From the NCBI RefSeq assembly GCF_023078275.1, contig NC_062982.1, forward strand, positions 449,001 to 513,000: a DNA stretch of 64,000 nucleotides, read 5' to 3'. Below, in pieces: positions 12,405 to 25,200 of the stretch (position 1 is the first letter of the stretch; the number at the start of each line of letters is the position of its first letter). A program made the translations under genes and the position numbers. Under the pieces are notes generated by a model. It worked only from the letters and a program-made list of their open reading frames with translations. It was not told where the DNA came from and made no database searches. The stretch is from Leguminivora glycinivorella (Eukaryota > Arthropoda > Insecta > Lepidoptera > Tortricidae).

Positions 12405-15108
12405 TCCGAGCTCGCCACCGTCGCCACTGTGTCCGCGGTGCTCGACAATATGGCGTGAGCTAAAATGAAAAATATGAGAAAAATGCCATTAAATTGCTGA
12501 ATATTCTAGAACCGTGAATCCCGGTCCCTTTGCTTAGGATTCCTATCTATCTGCACCTGACTTTAAAAATGCTTTTACTTTTAAATGTTAATATAATGGC
12601 CAAATTGCAAAGTACAGGTTGCACAAATAACTGCTAACACACGACCGCACCGTGCCTACATTTTCCATAGAGATATTTTTCTCAAACATGCAATGAAATA
12701 TTATCTTTACGTTCCTTATAAAGGGCTCGACGGTATCGCTTTTTGGGAGCAATAACTAGAGAGGCCTGTAAAGGGATTTTATACTAATTTTCAAGCCTAG
12801 GCCTTTACTAGGACTTACCGACTTACCTTTTATGGCATTCCCGGCCTCGTATCCCTATCCATATATATACCCACCAGGCCGGTAATCCTCATTTTCCCGG
12901 CCTCTACTATAATGTACTATAAAATCCTAAGCAAGGAAACGGGGTTTTGCAGTACAAGTATGTCACACGTTTACATCGTTTAATTGTAAATTAATAAAGA
13001 ATGCATTTGCTTATAACAAAGGATAATTTATATATTAAATTCGTACACTACTGTTTTCTCATGAATAATATTAAATTAAAACGTCTTGAAAAATTGTAGT
13101 TTATAGTAAATATTAACAATAATAATTTGTTATAAATTTATGCGACTGTCAAAATGATTTCGACATGAAAATAAATCAGTACGAGTATTGAAAGATGACG
13201 AAAAAACTAATATAAATAATCAAAGGCCCTTATTATTAAGTATTAAATAATGATTATGTGTCTACAATATCCTGGCAGTCAAGCATATCAGGCCGTCCCT
13301 ATCGCACTATTTGTAAGTTCGATGGGGACGGCCTGATGTTTTATCATTTGTCGCGCGACCATGCTTGCCTGCCTGATTAATGTGATATTTTTAAAAGACA
13401 TGTACGATAACTAGTACTTACCTCTAGTGATACCATCTATGTATTACATTCGAGTCTTAAACTTACAATTAGAATTCTAAAAGAAGAGCGGAAAAAATGT
13501 CTATGGATATGTTTTATACTCTGGCGCAACGAGTTTGTCAGAAAAAATATTTCGCAGCTTTATCTGCTGAAAGTGTCCGAATATATTGCTTTAAGGGCTA
13601 AATGGAATAGACTAGAAGATAACATGTGAATTGTTCTTTTCCTAAATGATCGTTATAATTTTCTTAATCGACTTCTTTACCGTATCTTTATGAGGTTATG
13701 TGCTTTAGCCTATTTTAGTTTCGGTTCCACACTAAAGTGGGAATGTGCAAGCGACAGAGTTAAGTGGAGGAAAAGAGAGGAGCCCTTTGCCCAGCAGTGG
13801 GACACTAAAGTAGCTGATACTTTAGTGGAATAAAAACCGTTTTATAAGACTTTATGTTGGGATTTCGGATGAAATGGAACTTTTAGGCATAGGAGTCACA
13901 TTTTGTACAAATGGAAGTGATTATATTTGACGAACAACGGGTATGAACAACTACAAATTATTAGATTTGTAAGACTTAGGAGTAATAATTTTACCTGCCT
14001 GCCTTTACACCCAGTGGCTTGAACTATGTACGCCAGTATGATTATAATTTATGTATTAAATTAATTTTATTTTATTTTTAATTAATTAAAATGTAAAGCA
14101 CATAAGAATAGATCAAGTCATGGAATAGAGGCTGCCTATTTATTTTTTACTTGTAAAGCCTTGAAACATTTTAACTATGGAGACTACCATCAATGGGGTG
14201 ACAAAGAACACAAGGGGTTACTATAAATAGAAAATAGATCCCAAAAGCCCATTAAGGGTTATTTCCATAACTAGACCTTGTGGCTCAATCAGTAACTTTA
14301 TTCAAAATGGAAATAAGCTTACTCATTTAAAACTCCAGTCAATTCTTCAAATCAATTTATATTTTATTCACAAGTTGTGCCAAAAACAGTGAACATCCTT
14401 TGAGTATTTTTTTTGTTGATAAAACAGGCAGTCGTCCGTCCAACAAAAGTAAAAAAAATAATACGAGATTTTTTTTCTTGAATGTTCCAAATTAGGACCG
14501 GTCTACACTATTCTAAATATGCTGCCCTTTCGACTGTTTTTGTTTCAACTTGTAATAATAAATTTTTATTAAAGTATTTCTTTTTTTTGCACAAGATTAT
14601 CACGCATCGCCATTATTAAGTGTGATAATCATCCAATCATTTAAAATAAATTCTGCAAAACATATATTTGAAATAACAAGCGTAGGGGTAGAATTAGTTT
14701 GTATTTATAGTTTTAAAATGCTCATAGTAAGTAAGATTCATGTTTTTGAATAAGCCTATATAATTTATAAAATGAGGCTAAATATTTCCCTGTAATCTAA
14801 GCCATTCCCTTTACCCATAGATTAGAGACATAGACGTCGTACCTAGTATTTATATTATAGTTTTATATTGCGATTATTTGTAAATATAGCTTAATACGTA
14901 CCTATAATTTACATCGTAGCCAATGTCAAGTACCTACATGTTAAATTGCTCTTTTTATAAACCTGCAGGCAGTATAGAGTTCTCTCTTTTCAATTAATTG
15001 AACTAGTATTGAGTATTACGAATAGAACAATCAAAGTGAAGTAATATTTTGAATTATGAGGAGATATAGTAACTTTTTCAGAAATTTCGGTGCAGCGTGG
15101 TATATAAG
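12405..15108. other. LPCAT 3' UTR and intergenic DNA
   Basis: Follows the LPCAT stop. A polyadenylation signal AATAAA sits at 12993-12998, which would give a UTR of about 600 bases. There are further AATAAA motifs downstream, including one near 16678. A small inverted repeat (GGCCGTCCC / GGGGACGGCC) occurs at about 13291-13333. No coding sequence is recognised. Confidence 0.4.
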
Positions 15109-15354
15109 TGCGTTTTCACATTATCCGATCTAATATCGGACGTAGGACCGATATCTATACATTAAGGACTGGCTATCTTTGGTTTTCCCTTTGTAATCCT
15201 TCCGACATCCGATACCCAAACGCTTCACGATTCACTCACGATTCGTTCACGATTCGCTGACGATTCGTTCACGATTCGCTGACGATTCGTAAGCGTTTCA
15301 TGAAGCGTCTGTGCATTCGGCTACGCACCCGGATCAGATAATGTGAAAACGCAC
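15109..15354. mobile_element. GTGCGTTTTCACATTATCC-type TIR element with an inner insertion
   Basis: The left end GTGCGTTTTCACATTATCC (15109) is mirrored by GATAATGTGAAAACGCAC at 15354. The interior (about 15215-15335) contains a foreign block of repeated CACGATTCG units ending in GCATTCGGCTACG, the end of the other MITE family. Empty relatives lie at 50702-50929 and 52729-52859, so this copy is a composite. Confidence 0.8.
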
Positions 15355-17137
15355 AAAATGTTTCATAATGAATACACGTGTTTTCTTGGTAAATGATCAG
15401 TTAAGGCTTATTTTACTAAATTAGGACAACGCGACAATGTTCTACTAAAATTGCTGGAAAAGTTACGGTTCTGGTTATGAGTTGTTGTGGTTTTGACAAC
15501 TAACCATAGATTCTAAGCTTGAATCTCGCGGCCGAAACACGTAAGTAGACGTTTTGACACAAGTTACGGCAATTTGTAAATGTGGCTTCTTTATTGTATA
15601 ATAAAAACTTTCAGAATAAATAAATTCTTGATTTTACATGTAGTAGATATAACATATGTGATTCTATTGACAATTTTGTATTGCTTATAGAATATGCTGT
15701 GAATATTGCATTAGATGAAGAATTGGAGTCTAGTGATAGTTTTACTATTTTAGATAAATACGGGCTTGTAATCTCACTCTTCCTTTTAACGTCACTTCCT
15801 AAGTCAGCCATTTTAGTAGATGTTTTCTTTGTATTTATTATTTTTTGACTTTAAGATAAATAAGGACATGGTTTGTAATTGGTATTATGAGAACTTGAAA
15901 AGGACTTTGAAGCTTGTTACAAGAATTTCATAACAGTGACAATTGTCGCCCGACAGTGGCACTTCGCCGTTCATTGCCTGTTCAACAAGGGAATATTGAC
16001 GCTGAGTAACAATGTTACTTATCAAACCAGAAATAGGCAATGTCACTGTGGTGAAACAGCCCACAGGTTGTTTTGAAAGAGACAAAACAATAAAATAGTT
16101 AAATTATACACATTTCAAAAGGGAAGCAAGTAATATAAATCAAATGGGGTAAGAAATGCATACTTTATTTTAGTCGGGGCGAGTTAAGTAAGTTATATTT
16201 AATGATAATGTGACTTTCTTGCCCTATTGTTTTTTTTAACCCTAGCTACCTAATCTTATAGATAATATTTTGTCAGTTTAATTTATGTCGTCGCCTTATT
16301 TTGCGATTTCTATGCAACATAATACAATATTTGAAAATCGTGATCACCCAGTATTCATATAAAATAGTTGATTGTTATTTAATTTATTTGTTTTCATTAT
16401 TTACTGTTTAATATGAGATTATTTTGCTGTTGAATTACTGTTGTTTTTTACTATATTATTTATCTAGTAATAGATACAGAATATTTCCTAAATTATTGTC
16501 TTCGATTATGTGCTTCTCAAGAACTTCCACAACTTCTGTACAATGTGTATGTTACAATTTTCTAACATTATGAATCAATTTAAGAATTTATTACTATCTA
16601 TGTTTTTATTTGGTATTATGTTGTAGCATTCCGTTGTTATTGTTGTATCATTTTAGGATCAATGTATGAACTGCTAAAATAAATAAACACTGTTTAGTAT
16701 AGCGTCGTTTTATTCATTGCAACTAGGTTTCATTGGCCAGTCTTAAATAATATTCATCCAAATCTAAACCATAGAACCATAGATTAAAGATAAGAAGATT
16801 ATACCATCCTATACATAAAAAATAAAATACAACTGCCTAAGAATGAGCAAAAAATAGATGGCGCTATTAAAAAAGATGCCTTTTCGCCATCGATTTTACT
16901 TACTTGTAGAAGTTGTAGATGGCGTTATCTTATACTTTCGACATTTTATGGCTCGAAAGTGCAAACATAATTGTGCGAGAAAAGTTCATGACTTTAGTAG
17001 TGGCACATTTTGTGTTTTTTTTTGTGCGTGGTTTTTAGGATTAGTGATTTAATGCACGTTCAATTTGCAATACACAGAAAATACTACCTAAGTAAGTAAA
17101 CCAAATCAAAATCCAGAATGTAATTCAAAACTCCTTC
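15355..17137. other. intergenic DNA with a short TIR element
   Basis: Contains at about 15930-16082 a copy of the element also found at 51834-51980 (CTTCGCCGTT, TGCCTGTTCAACAAGG and GACGCTGAGTAACAA, ending TGTCACTGTGGTGAAACAG). Otherwise AT-rich with no recognised gene. A possible late polyadenylation signal is near 16678. Confidence 0.45.
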
Positions 17138-17290
17138 TGAGAACACCTAGAGTGCAACTGCGCAAAATGGTAGGATTGATTACAGGACACAACACACTGA
17201 ACAAACACCTCAATAACATTGGTATAACAGACAGCCCCAAGTGCAGAGCGTGCATGGAAGCAGAAGAGGTAACACTTTCTTCTGGAGTGT
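17138..17290 (+). mobile_element. LINE ORF2 C-terminal fragment
   Basis: Reads RTPRVQLRKMVGLITGHNTL, then KHLNNIGITDSPKCRACMEA, the zinc-finger-like tail (C-x2-C) found at the end of many Jockey/R1-type LINE ORF2 proteins. The frame is lost downstream, where a MITE (17318-17479) begins. Confidence 0.7.
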
Positions 17291-17317
17291 ACTTAAACAG
17301 GTACAAATATACAGGGT

Positions 17318-17479
17318 ACGTCGTCGAAAGGCACAAACGCCCACGAAACGAAACGCTCGTACATATCTATCTCTATCGCTCTTGAGCATTGGCGCGACAG
17401 AGCCAGACTGATGAGATGACTGAGATCTTTCGCGGCGTTTCGTTTTCGCTTCACGTCGCAGAAATGGCATTCGGCTACG
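17318..17479. mobile_element. TAGCCGAATG-type MITE copy
   Basis: Shares the CACGAAACGAAACGCTCGT and TATCTCTATCGCTCTTGAGC interior and the right end GGCATTCGGCTACG with the copies at 9374 and 54615. The left end is degenerate (GTCGAAAGGCACAA). Confidence 0.7.
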
Positions 17480-18143
17480 CTACAGCACCAGGAACAAGTA
17501 CTTTAGGTACGCCGAAAACACTGAAAGAGGTTTTTAGCAACCTTAAACACTGCTAGGTTTTACTCCATACGGGCGAATATCTTAATAACGATTAGTATCG
17601 GACCTAAGGAGCCTAACTACTTACATGGTTTTCTTGGCATTCTTAATTCATACCACTTTTCAACAAAATATTATCCTATACGATTCGTATGATCACATAC
17701 TATAAATGGACTCCACACGCTGTATAGGAAGCTGGGGTGGCGAGAGTATAAGCGCTACCTCGTATTTCACGCAGAATATAGTTGTCGACTTGCGGAAAAT
17801 GCCCAACATACCTAACTAGTAACTAACCAAATCCAAACCATAAGTACATATGATTTATATTCATCATTTTATCTTATTTAATTTTATACATATTATAATA
17901 ATAATTACCTATTCGATAACTAGTTGCTGTAGTGATAAATATACCTACACATTTAGTTTTAATAAGTACAAGACTTCGTTTATGAATTTATTTGTAAAAT
18001 TTGTTTAAATATCAGTTTCGATATTAACGCATTCAAGTAATAAAGTGCAACTCAAGCCTAATCAATAATGTAAAACAATAGCAATAAACACTGGTGAATT
18101 GATTTCCATAATAAAAATATACGTTTATGTTGCGTAGTAAAAT

Positions 18144-18149
18144 TATAAT
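18144..18149 (+). promoter_or_regulatory. possible TATA box of gene A
   Basis: TATAAT in AAATTATAATTACTTAC lies 36 bases before the proposed ATG of gene A. The same hexamer at the same distance precedes gene B (31573-31578), but both lie in duplicated DNA, so conservation is weak evidence. Confidence 0.25.
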
Positions 18150-18184
18150 TACTTACACTTTTCTCATAATTTCATTTATTGGAA

Positions 18185-19748
18185 ATGATCATTTTTGCTC
18201 GTAAGTAATTTTATTCTAAACATTAAGACCGATTTGACCTGCTAAGCCACGGTTCTGGTGCCGTAGCCGAATGGCATTTCTGCGACGCGAAACGAAAACG
18301 AAACGCCGCGAAAGGTAGTCTGCCTCGTCGCGCCAATACGCGAGAGCGATAGAGATAGATATCTACGAGCTTTTCGTTTCGTGAGCGTTTCGTGAGCGTT
18401 CGTGGCATTCGGCTACGTATCATGGGTTCGAATCCCGGTAAGGCATTTATTTGTGTGGTGCGCACAGAATTTGTTTCCGAGTCGTGGCTGTTTTCTATGT
18501 ATATAAGTATTTGTGTATATATTTATCGTTTTAGATTCTGTGGGACCAACGGCGGATCCAGCTTCGTGCCCAGGAGGGAGGGGGGAGGGGGTCGCGTAGT
18601 CAGTGCCTTAGGCCCCAGGGGGGGGGGTCACGTGGTTTATTTGTATGGCCAACCTGGACTCCAGGGCTGGATCCGCGCTTGTGTGGGACGCAGTCTTTTC
18701 CTTATACGGTCTTTTCCTTGACAGCCTGATACGATGCAAAGTACAATTCCTCCTTTACTTAATTTCTTCTTGGCTTTCCTCCTATAAAAACATTTTGTCT
18801 GCAGTTGCTTTACTTTTCGCATTTGCTGCGACCCTCGCGCCCAACGGCACCGAGGAACTGGAGCAATACGACCCAATAGGCCGCCGAAAGGCTATTTACG
18901 ACAAAGTTTCCAAAGCTCTCATTGAAAAGGAATCGAAACCTGGACAGCAATGTACAGAGATCGACTGGGAGCTCGCCCACTTCGTGGACCGGTACCTCGA
19001 GCACGCGCAGGCTCACGCCCCACCTCAACTACCCGACGACTTCACCCTCAACGATCTCTCAGAAAACTTTGATACGATAGACAATTTATTGAGAACTGAA
19101 CTAGACGATAATCCCCACGACGTCGAAGAGTATGAGTTCACAGAATTCGTTAATAAAAGAAAGCAATATGAACCCACTGTCGTATGGAAAGAGAAAGAAA
19201 AAAACCACAAACGCAACATGACTCATGAATTAGTAGAGGCCTTAGACTCCACTGATGACATGATCGACGTCAACACGTCAAGCGGTCGACGGTTTTGGAA
19301 CTACCAGTGGCCGGACCCGCAGAAGCCACACAACTCCAGCGTCAATATGCTGAACACCATGAGACAAGCTATCTACTGGGCTCGGGACCGGATGAAGGTC
19401 ATGCAACAACTCAGACAACAGTACAGGAAGACGGCCCTGTACAAGATGGGGTACCTCTTCGCAAAAACGGATTTCGCGTGTAAAGTTTACGCTTCCCTCG
19501 CGTTCAAATCGTTCAAAGACTGTTCCGTGACACGCATGAGACCATTCGACGGCAATCGTTTGTTCAAGTTCTATTTGGATCAGGCGTACAACATTGAGCG
19601 GCTGGTATCGAGGTGGTTCGACATAGACTTGTTGCGGGACCTGTTGATATCTAACGACATGTTGGCCAGGGGGGTGCTCTTGAAAGACCAGAATCTCACC
19701 TCGGCTAGGATGATTGTTAAAGCTTTTAACGAAATGTTTATTGAATAA
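18185..19748 (+). CDS. gene A: secreted protein of an unrecognised six-member family
   Basis: Two exons, 18185-18200 and 18805-19748, joined in phase 1 at GCTC|GTAAGT and CTGCAG|TTGC, give 319 residues. The leader reads MIIFALALLFAFAATLA, a typical signal peptide, then APNGTEE. The mature part is acidic at first, with possible N-glycosylation sites NGT, NMT, NTS, NSS and NLT. The shared core follows: GRRFWNYQWPDPQKP, about 140 helical residues including LYKMGYLFAKTDFACK, then YNIERL...WFDIDLLRDLLIS, ending EMFIE. Few cysteines. The tiny leader exon was chosen because gene B has the same exon and because frame and signal peptide both close. The long in-frame extension from 18645 runs through repeat DNA and is rejected. 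AATAAA overlaps the stop. Function unknown. Confidence 0.85.
18226..18560 (+). mobile_element. tRNA-derived SINE in intron of gene A, split by a MITE
   Basis: The head GACCGATTTGACCTGCTAAG and B-box GGGTTCGAATCCCGGTAAGG are separated by the MITE at 18262-18417. The body CGAGTCGTGGCTGTTTTCTA and TATATAAGTATTTGTG follows. The gene B intron has the same SINE (31655-31860) without the MITE, so the SINE predates the A/B duplication. Confidence 0.8.
18262..18417. mobile_element. TAGCCGAATG-type MITE, gene A only
   Basis: Starts CGTAGCCGAATGGCATTTC and ends GTGGCATTCGGCTACG. In the paralogous SINE of gene B the sequence is uninterrupted (GGGCCTGGGTTCTAATCC), giving a natural empty site. A 3-bp TGG may be the target duplication. 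Confidence 0.85.
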
Positions 19749-21068
19749 ATGATACATTAACGTATTTCATTATTATTAATTTTTACAATACCATTGAATC
19801 ATAGATTATAATACACAAAGTTAATGTCAAATATGTTTGCCTTTCTTGTGTAACATCGACACCGGAAATTTGTGCGGTGAAACAACTTTTAGACTAAGCA
19901 AAGTAACCTACCCTGGACATAATTCAATAACTCGACCTTTTTGATATTTTATCGGGTATTATTATTAAGCATCAAATAGATATTATGTACATAGGTATAC
20001 ATATAAATATAGATGTAGGTACATAATTATGGGAAAAGTTTCAGTAGGTATAAAGAGACAGGTGCGAAAATCCAATATTGCTCTGAACACTAATCTGGAA
20101 CGTTAAATTAACATGATTGTTGAGAAGGTGAAAATCACTTATTCTCGCTAAGGCTGTTTCTTCGGAATCCGTCTCTAGTACAGGATCCCTGCTCCGTCCT
20201 CACATTCGAAGGCCCTTATAAATCTCCGAGTGCCTCTCACTCTTATTGAGACTGCTCGAATAAAGGAAATTTGGACCTTTACCTTCAACCAAAACATAAT
20301 TTGCGAGTATGGTTTTCCCCATTTTGTATTTAATTTTGATGCTGTTCTTTTTAGGAAACTGCTATATTCGGCCCCAATGGCCCCATCACATGAGATGATT
20401 AATGGTGTAAACGAAGCTCTTAGATCTTCTGTAGCTCGGTCGTATTTTAAATGTTTTTCTCGGCTGTGTCTATGTGATGTTTTTTGCTAGGTGAGGTTGC
20501 TGTAAGAGGAAGCGTCAGCATTAACTATGCGAACGTCGAATAACGCTTTCCTTGCAGGTTCCCAGACACTGTTCAATAACAGATCACCTATAAGGGCTGG
20601 CTGTGTAGCATTTGCATCACGCATTAAAGACTGTTGTACCAGTACCCCAGGCTAATTCAGCCCAATTTTTACAATCATCTCGGTGTTGGTCGTGGCCTTG
20701 TTTTACTAAACCTCCTTTTTTACAATTTAGGGCAAGATTTAAAGTACCTTGGTATGTCACAGTCGTTGGGTGTTGATGATGTTGGCATTAGACGGTCGGT
20801 GAAGGAGCGCTTTTTCAGTCGGCTCACAAGGGTGCGTCCCACGAGATATAACGTTAATATATATAATTTCATGTTACTAACGTTCAGCAGCAATAATGAA
20901 CGTTAGATATAACACCAACATCAATACTTTTGTAAGAAATAACGCTGAATTGCCATAATATTAGTTTCACATAACGTTTTTTAGTATAACGTTTACGTTA
21001 CTTAATTTCAGTTTATATACCATACACAACGGATACCGTTCACCATGCATAACATTTCTTAATATAAT
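19749..21068. other. repeat-rich intergenic DNA after gene A
   Basis: The first about 120 bp are shared with the region after gene B (TGCCTTTCTTGTGTAACAT, CGACACCGG). 20160-20830 contains eroded open frames that look like an old LINE but lack a diagnostic motif. From about 20840 a stretch rich in AACGTTA motifs begins; it continues beyond the Mag-like insertion and appears to be an older element. Confidence 0.4.
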
Positions 21069-21889
21069 TGATAGGTAGGTAGGCGCGTCAATGAAACAAG
21101 ACGATCCGGTATAGACTGACGTTTAATGCACAGATAGTAAACCCGTATACATAACACTTTTCCCCCCTTTTAATTATATTACTAATAAAATTAGAGATTT
21201 ATATTTGGCACATATGTATAACACGAAAGTACACGTGTAGGTATTACTATTAGGTAAGTGTAAGGTTTACATAAAATATTGATAAGAACTACGAAAACTA
21301 ACTTAGGTTTTACATAGTTTAATGCTTACCTTAAATAGTAAGTAGCATTTATGAAAACATTTTCGATAGGTATTACGTCTAAGTAGGTGCCAGTAATAAA
21401 AAGATAAAACAAACAGATGTTGAAATCTAGTCGTAAACAATATGCACTGGAACAGACCACAAAACCATTGGAGTAAGGAACATGTACTTAAGTATATGCC
21501 TTATTACTAATGACACAAGGTCAAAACATAAATATTACAAATAAAGGAATATTAGTTATTCCTAAAGTAACTCAACGTATAATTATTTAAAATTGAACCT
21601 TAAATCTACTGACTCTAAGTTGAAGGAACATATTTTATGGGTCTAATATTTTCTTGTTGATGTTCTTATCTTAGTAGGTATTAGGTGTTTGTTTACATCG
21701 GTTGCTTTGCATTAGGTACATTTATTGAATACCATTTAAAATTAAGTTGAATTATCTAAACAGTACAGGTTTATTTATGTTATACCTTATTACGCGATAC
21801 TTGTTAGATTAGTTAGGTAAGAATACGTTTGGAAAACTGATATGACTGACATGTATTGATATAAGTGATTATAAGGGCAACGACTGCAG

Positions 21890-22264
21890 CTAAGCGTTCT
21901 GTAACCTTTCTAGGCATTTCAAAGCAGCTTTGCGCTTTAAACGAGGACTACGACGATCAGGTCCTGACACGGACGGTACCGGTACCTGCTGCGGCGAGCG
22001 CGGGGGCGCCCTCGGCGATGCTGGCTCAGCTGAGTGTGCCGCTTCACTATCATAAAACTCCTCTGTATCTAAGACGTCCAGAGGTCTCGGGGACGTTGTA
22101 TTAGGAGACATCGGTGACTCGTCAAGTACCTGACTGAGCGAGTGGCGTGATTTCCTTAGACTATTTGATTTATTACTTGTTAAAATTTGGTCGACATGAC
22201 GCTTATGCATGCGCCCATCGCTGGTTTTAACTTCATATGAAACAGGACTTGATCTTTTTGTCAC
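21890..22264 (-). CDS. detached C-terminal part of Mag-like integrase
   Basis: Begins around SSPVSYEVKTSDGRMHKRHV, the GPY-like segment that normally follows the integrase core of Ty3/gypsy elements, then a Ser/Pro-rich tail. It continues the gag-pol frame after the break at the GC run and should be read as its 3' end, not an independent gene. Confidence 0.8.
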   Translation of the reverse strand: MTKRSSPVSYEVKTSDGRMHKRHVDQILTSNKSNSLRKSRHSLSQVLDESPMSPNTTSPRPLDVLDTEEFYDSEAAHSAEPASPRAPPRSPQQVPVPSVSGPDRRSPRLKRKAALKCLERLQNA

Positions 22265-25200
22265 GACCCCTTCCTGCCACTTAGGCCCCGCCTTTGAATA
22301 GTCTCTAAATAATACCTTATCTCCGGGGTCGGCGACGCGAAGCGCGCGCGCGCCTCGCGCCTCTCGTGCGTCAGCTGCGCGGCGCGCACGGCCTCCGCGG
22401 TGTCCGGGCGCAGCAGGTCCAGCCGCCCGCGCAGCCGGCGGCCCAGCATGAGGACCGCGGGCTCTCGCCCGGTTGTAGTTTGCTCTGCATTCCTATAGGT
22501 GAAGAGAAACCTACTAAGTGCGACATGTGGGTCTTCGTTTTCAAATTGTGCCTTTTTTAATACGCGTTTTATTGAGCGTACCGCGTTCTCCCCGGCCCCG
22601 TTGCTGGCCGGATGATAAGGAGGTATCAAAGTATGCTTGATACCGTTACGCAACAAATATGTGGCAAATTCCGAAGATGAAAACGGAGGCCCATTGTCAC
22701 TGACTATTCTTTTTGGCAATCCAAATCGAGCAAACATTTTCCGAAGATGCTCAATTACGACTGGCGCTGAAGTGGTTTTTACTTTTTCCGCTTCAATCCA
22801 CTTCGAGTGCGCATCTATAACTACTAAATAATAGTCAGAATTAAATGGTCCTAAAAAGTCCATGTGTAGACGAGACCATACCTGAGTGGGCCACGACCAC
22901 GAGTGCAGGGGCGCCACCGGCGCCACGGGCCGCTGCGAGCGACACGCCAAGCACTCGTGCGCCACGCGCTCGATGTCGGCGTCCAAGTTTTCCCACCACA
23001 CGTAGTTACGGGAAATTTGCTTCATTTTTACGATACCTGGGTGTCCATCGTGTATCTCTCTTAAAATCTTTTCACGTAAGGATTTGGGAATCACAATCCT
23101 GTATCCCCATACGAGACACCCCTGGTCGATGTGTAAGCTTTCTTTTCGAGAAAAATATTGTTTTTCAATTTCATTTAGACCGTTAGATGGCCAACCAAAC
23201 ATTACATACCCATATATTTTACATAGTAAAGGATCTTTCGAAGTCTCAGTTTTCACATCTCTAAAACTGAGCGGAAAGTTGTCCTCTATGAAATGTAGGT
23301 AACTAAGTTCTTCACGACACTTCGTTCTAGATCGATCCTCGGTCGATCCTAGAGGAAGGCGGGAAAGAGCGTCTGCGAAACAATTTTGAGCGGACCTTAC
23401 AAACTGTATCTCAAAATCGTATGCCGCTAATTTGACGGCGTAACGTTGTAAGCGGCTGGCGGCTGTCACCGGTATTCCCTTGTGTTTACCAAATATATAA
23501 CTTAACGGGTGATGGTCGCTACGTAATATAAAACGCTTACCGTACAAGTAGTGGTGGTGTTTAGTCACTCCGAACACAATAGCGAGGGCCTCCTTATCTA
23601 GCTGGGAGTAGTTGAGCTCGGCGGCGCTGAGCGTGCGCGAGGCGCAGCACACCGGCCGCTCGCAGCCGTCCGGCCCGCGCTGCGTCAGGGCCGCCCCCAG
23701 GCCGTACGCGCTGCTGTCAACTGAAAGGATTAGTGGCCGCGACGGATCGTAGTGTGCTAGTACCGGAGCGCTACTTAACACTTTTTTAATTTTTGTAAAT
23801 GCCCTTTCGCAGTCGTTACCCCATTCCCACTTCACATTTTTCTTTAATAAATCGTACATAGGTTTCAATATATCACTCATGCTTAAACAAAATTTGGCGT
23901 AAAAATTAACCAGTCCAATAAAACTTCTCAATTGCGTTACGTTAGTTGGAGTGGGGGCTGCTACAATGGCCTCAATTTTTTTTTCGTCTGTATGTAGACC
24001 ATATTTGTCAATTTTATAGCCAAGATATGTAACGCTGTCTTTAAAAAACTCGCATTTACCAAAATTTATGCGTAAACCGTTATCTTTGAGCCTTTGTAGC
24101 ACCGCCCTTAAATTCGCTAGATGAGTTGGCCTGTCTTTGCCAGTGACACAAATATCGTCTGCAAAAACAGCCGTCGACGGTAAACCACTAAGCGTTTCTT
24201 CCATTATTTTCTGAAAATTCTCAGGAATGCATTTAATGCCAAACGGAACACGCTTATACATAAATGTACCTATATGAGTGGTTATTGCCGTCATCGGCTG
24301 AGATTGTTCGTCCAATAAACATTGTTGAAACGCATTTGACAAGTCTAGTTTTGTGAACTGTTCGCCGCCCCTTAGCGCCGCGAACAAGTCCTCGATCCGC
24401 GGCAGCGGATAGTGGTAATCTTTCAATAATGGATTTATAGTGATTTTATAATCACCACACAATCTAATGCTACCATTAGACTTGACAACTGGCACGATCG
24501 GCGTGCCATAGTCGGACCGCTCGACTTTATAGATTACCCTCCCCCGCTGCAGGCGCTCGAGCTCGCGCTCCACGGGCTCGCGCAGCGCGATCGGCAGCGC
24601 GCGCGCCTTCACAAACACCGGCGTTTTATCCTTTAAATGCAAACGCAACTCTGACTTAAAAGTTCCCAACCCATCTGCGAAAACCTCCGGAAACTCATCT
24701 TTCAAGGTCCCCGCCATTGAATCGTCATCAGCTAGATTATGACAAGGAAATATTAATTTTAACTTTCTGATCCATGTTCGACCCATCAATGGCGGTCCCC
24801 CGTTTTTAAATACATACAATTTCAGTTTTTCTACATTATCGCCCGAAACGACATCGACAATCAAATAGCCAGATGGCCTAATGGGGCTACCAATATACGA
24901 ATGAAGTGTTAATTGGGGATTTTGAATTGGTATATCCGAGAAATACTTTTTATAAAATCGTTCGGAAATGGCTGAAATCCTACTCCCCGTGTCTACTTCA
25001 AAATTACATGTCACGTTTCCTACTTTTAAAGACACATAATATGGCTCGTCCCCCTCACTGCTAGCTACTAAATTATAGAAAGCACTATCTTCGCTATAAT
25101 CACTATCGCTGTCATAGTTAAAATGTAGCTGTCTTCTTGTTTTGCCGTTACCACTACTAACTGCACTTTTTACTTTGCACATTACCTTTAGGTGACCCTT

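Noticed and set aside
18645..18804. Long upstream extension of gene A as coding sequence
   Set aside because: It is in frame but lies in repeat DNA shared with gene B's intron, and a good acceptor follows; the leader exon at 18185 explains the start better.
19278..19757. Minus-strand open frames opposite genes A and B (also 32596-33192)
   Set aside because: Antisense shadows of the conserved coding exon; both copies appear because A and B are duplicates.
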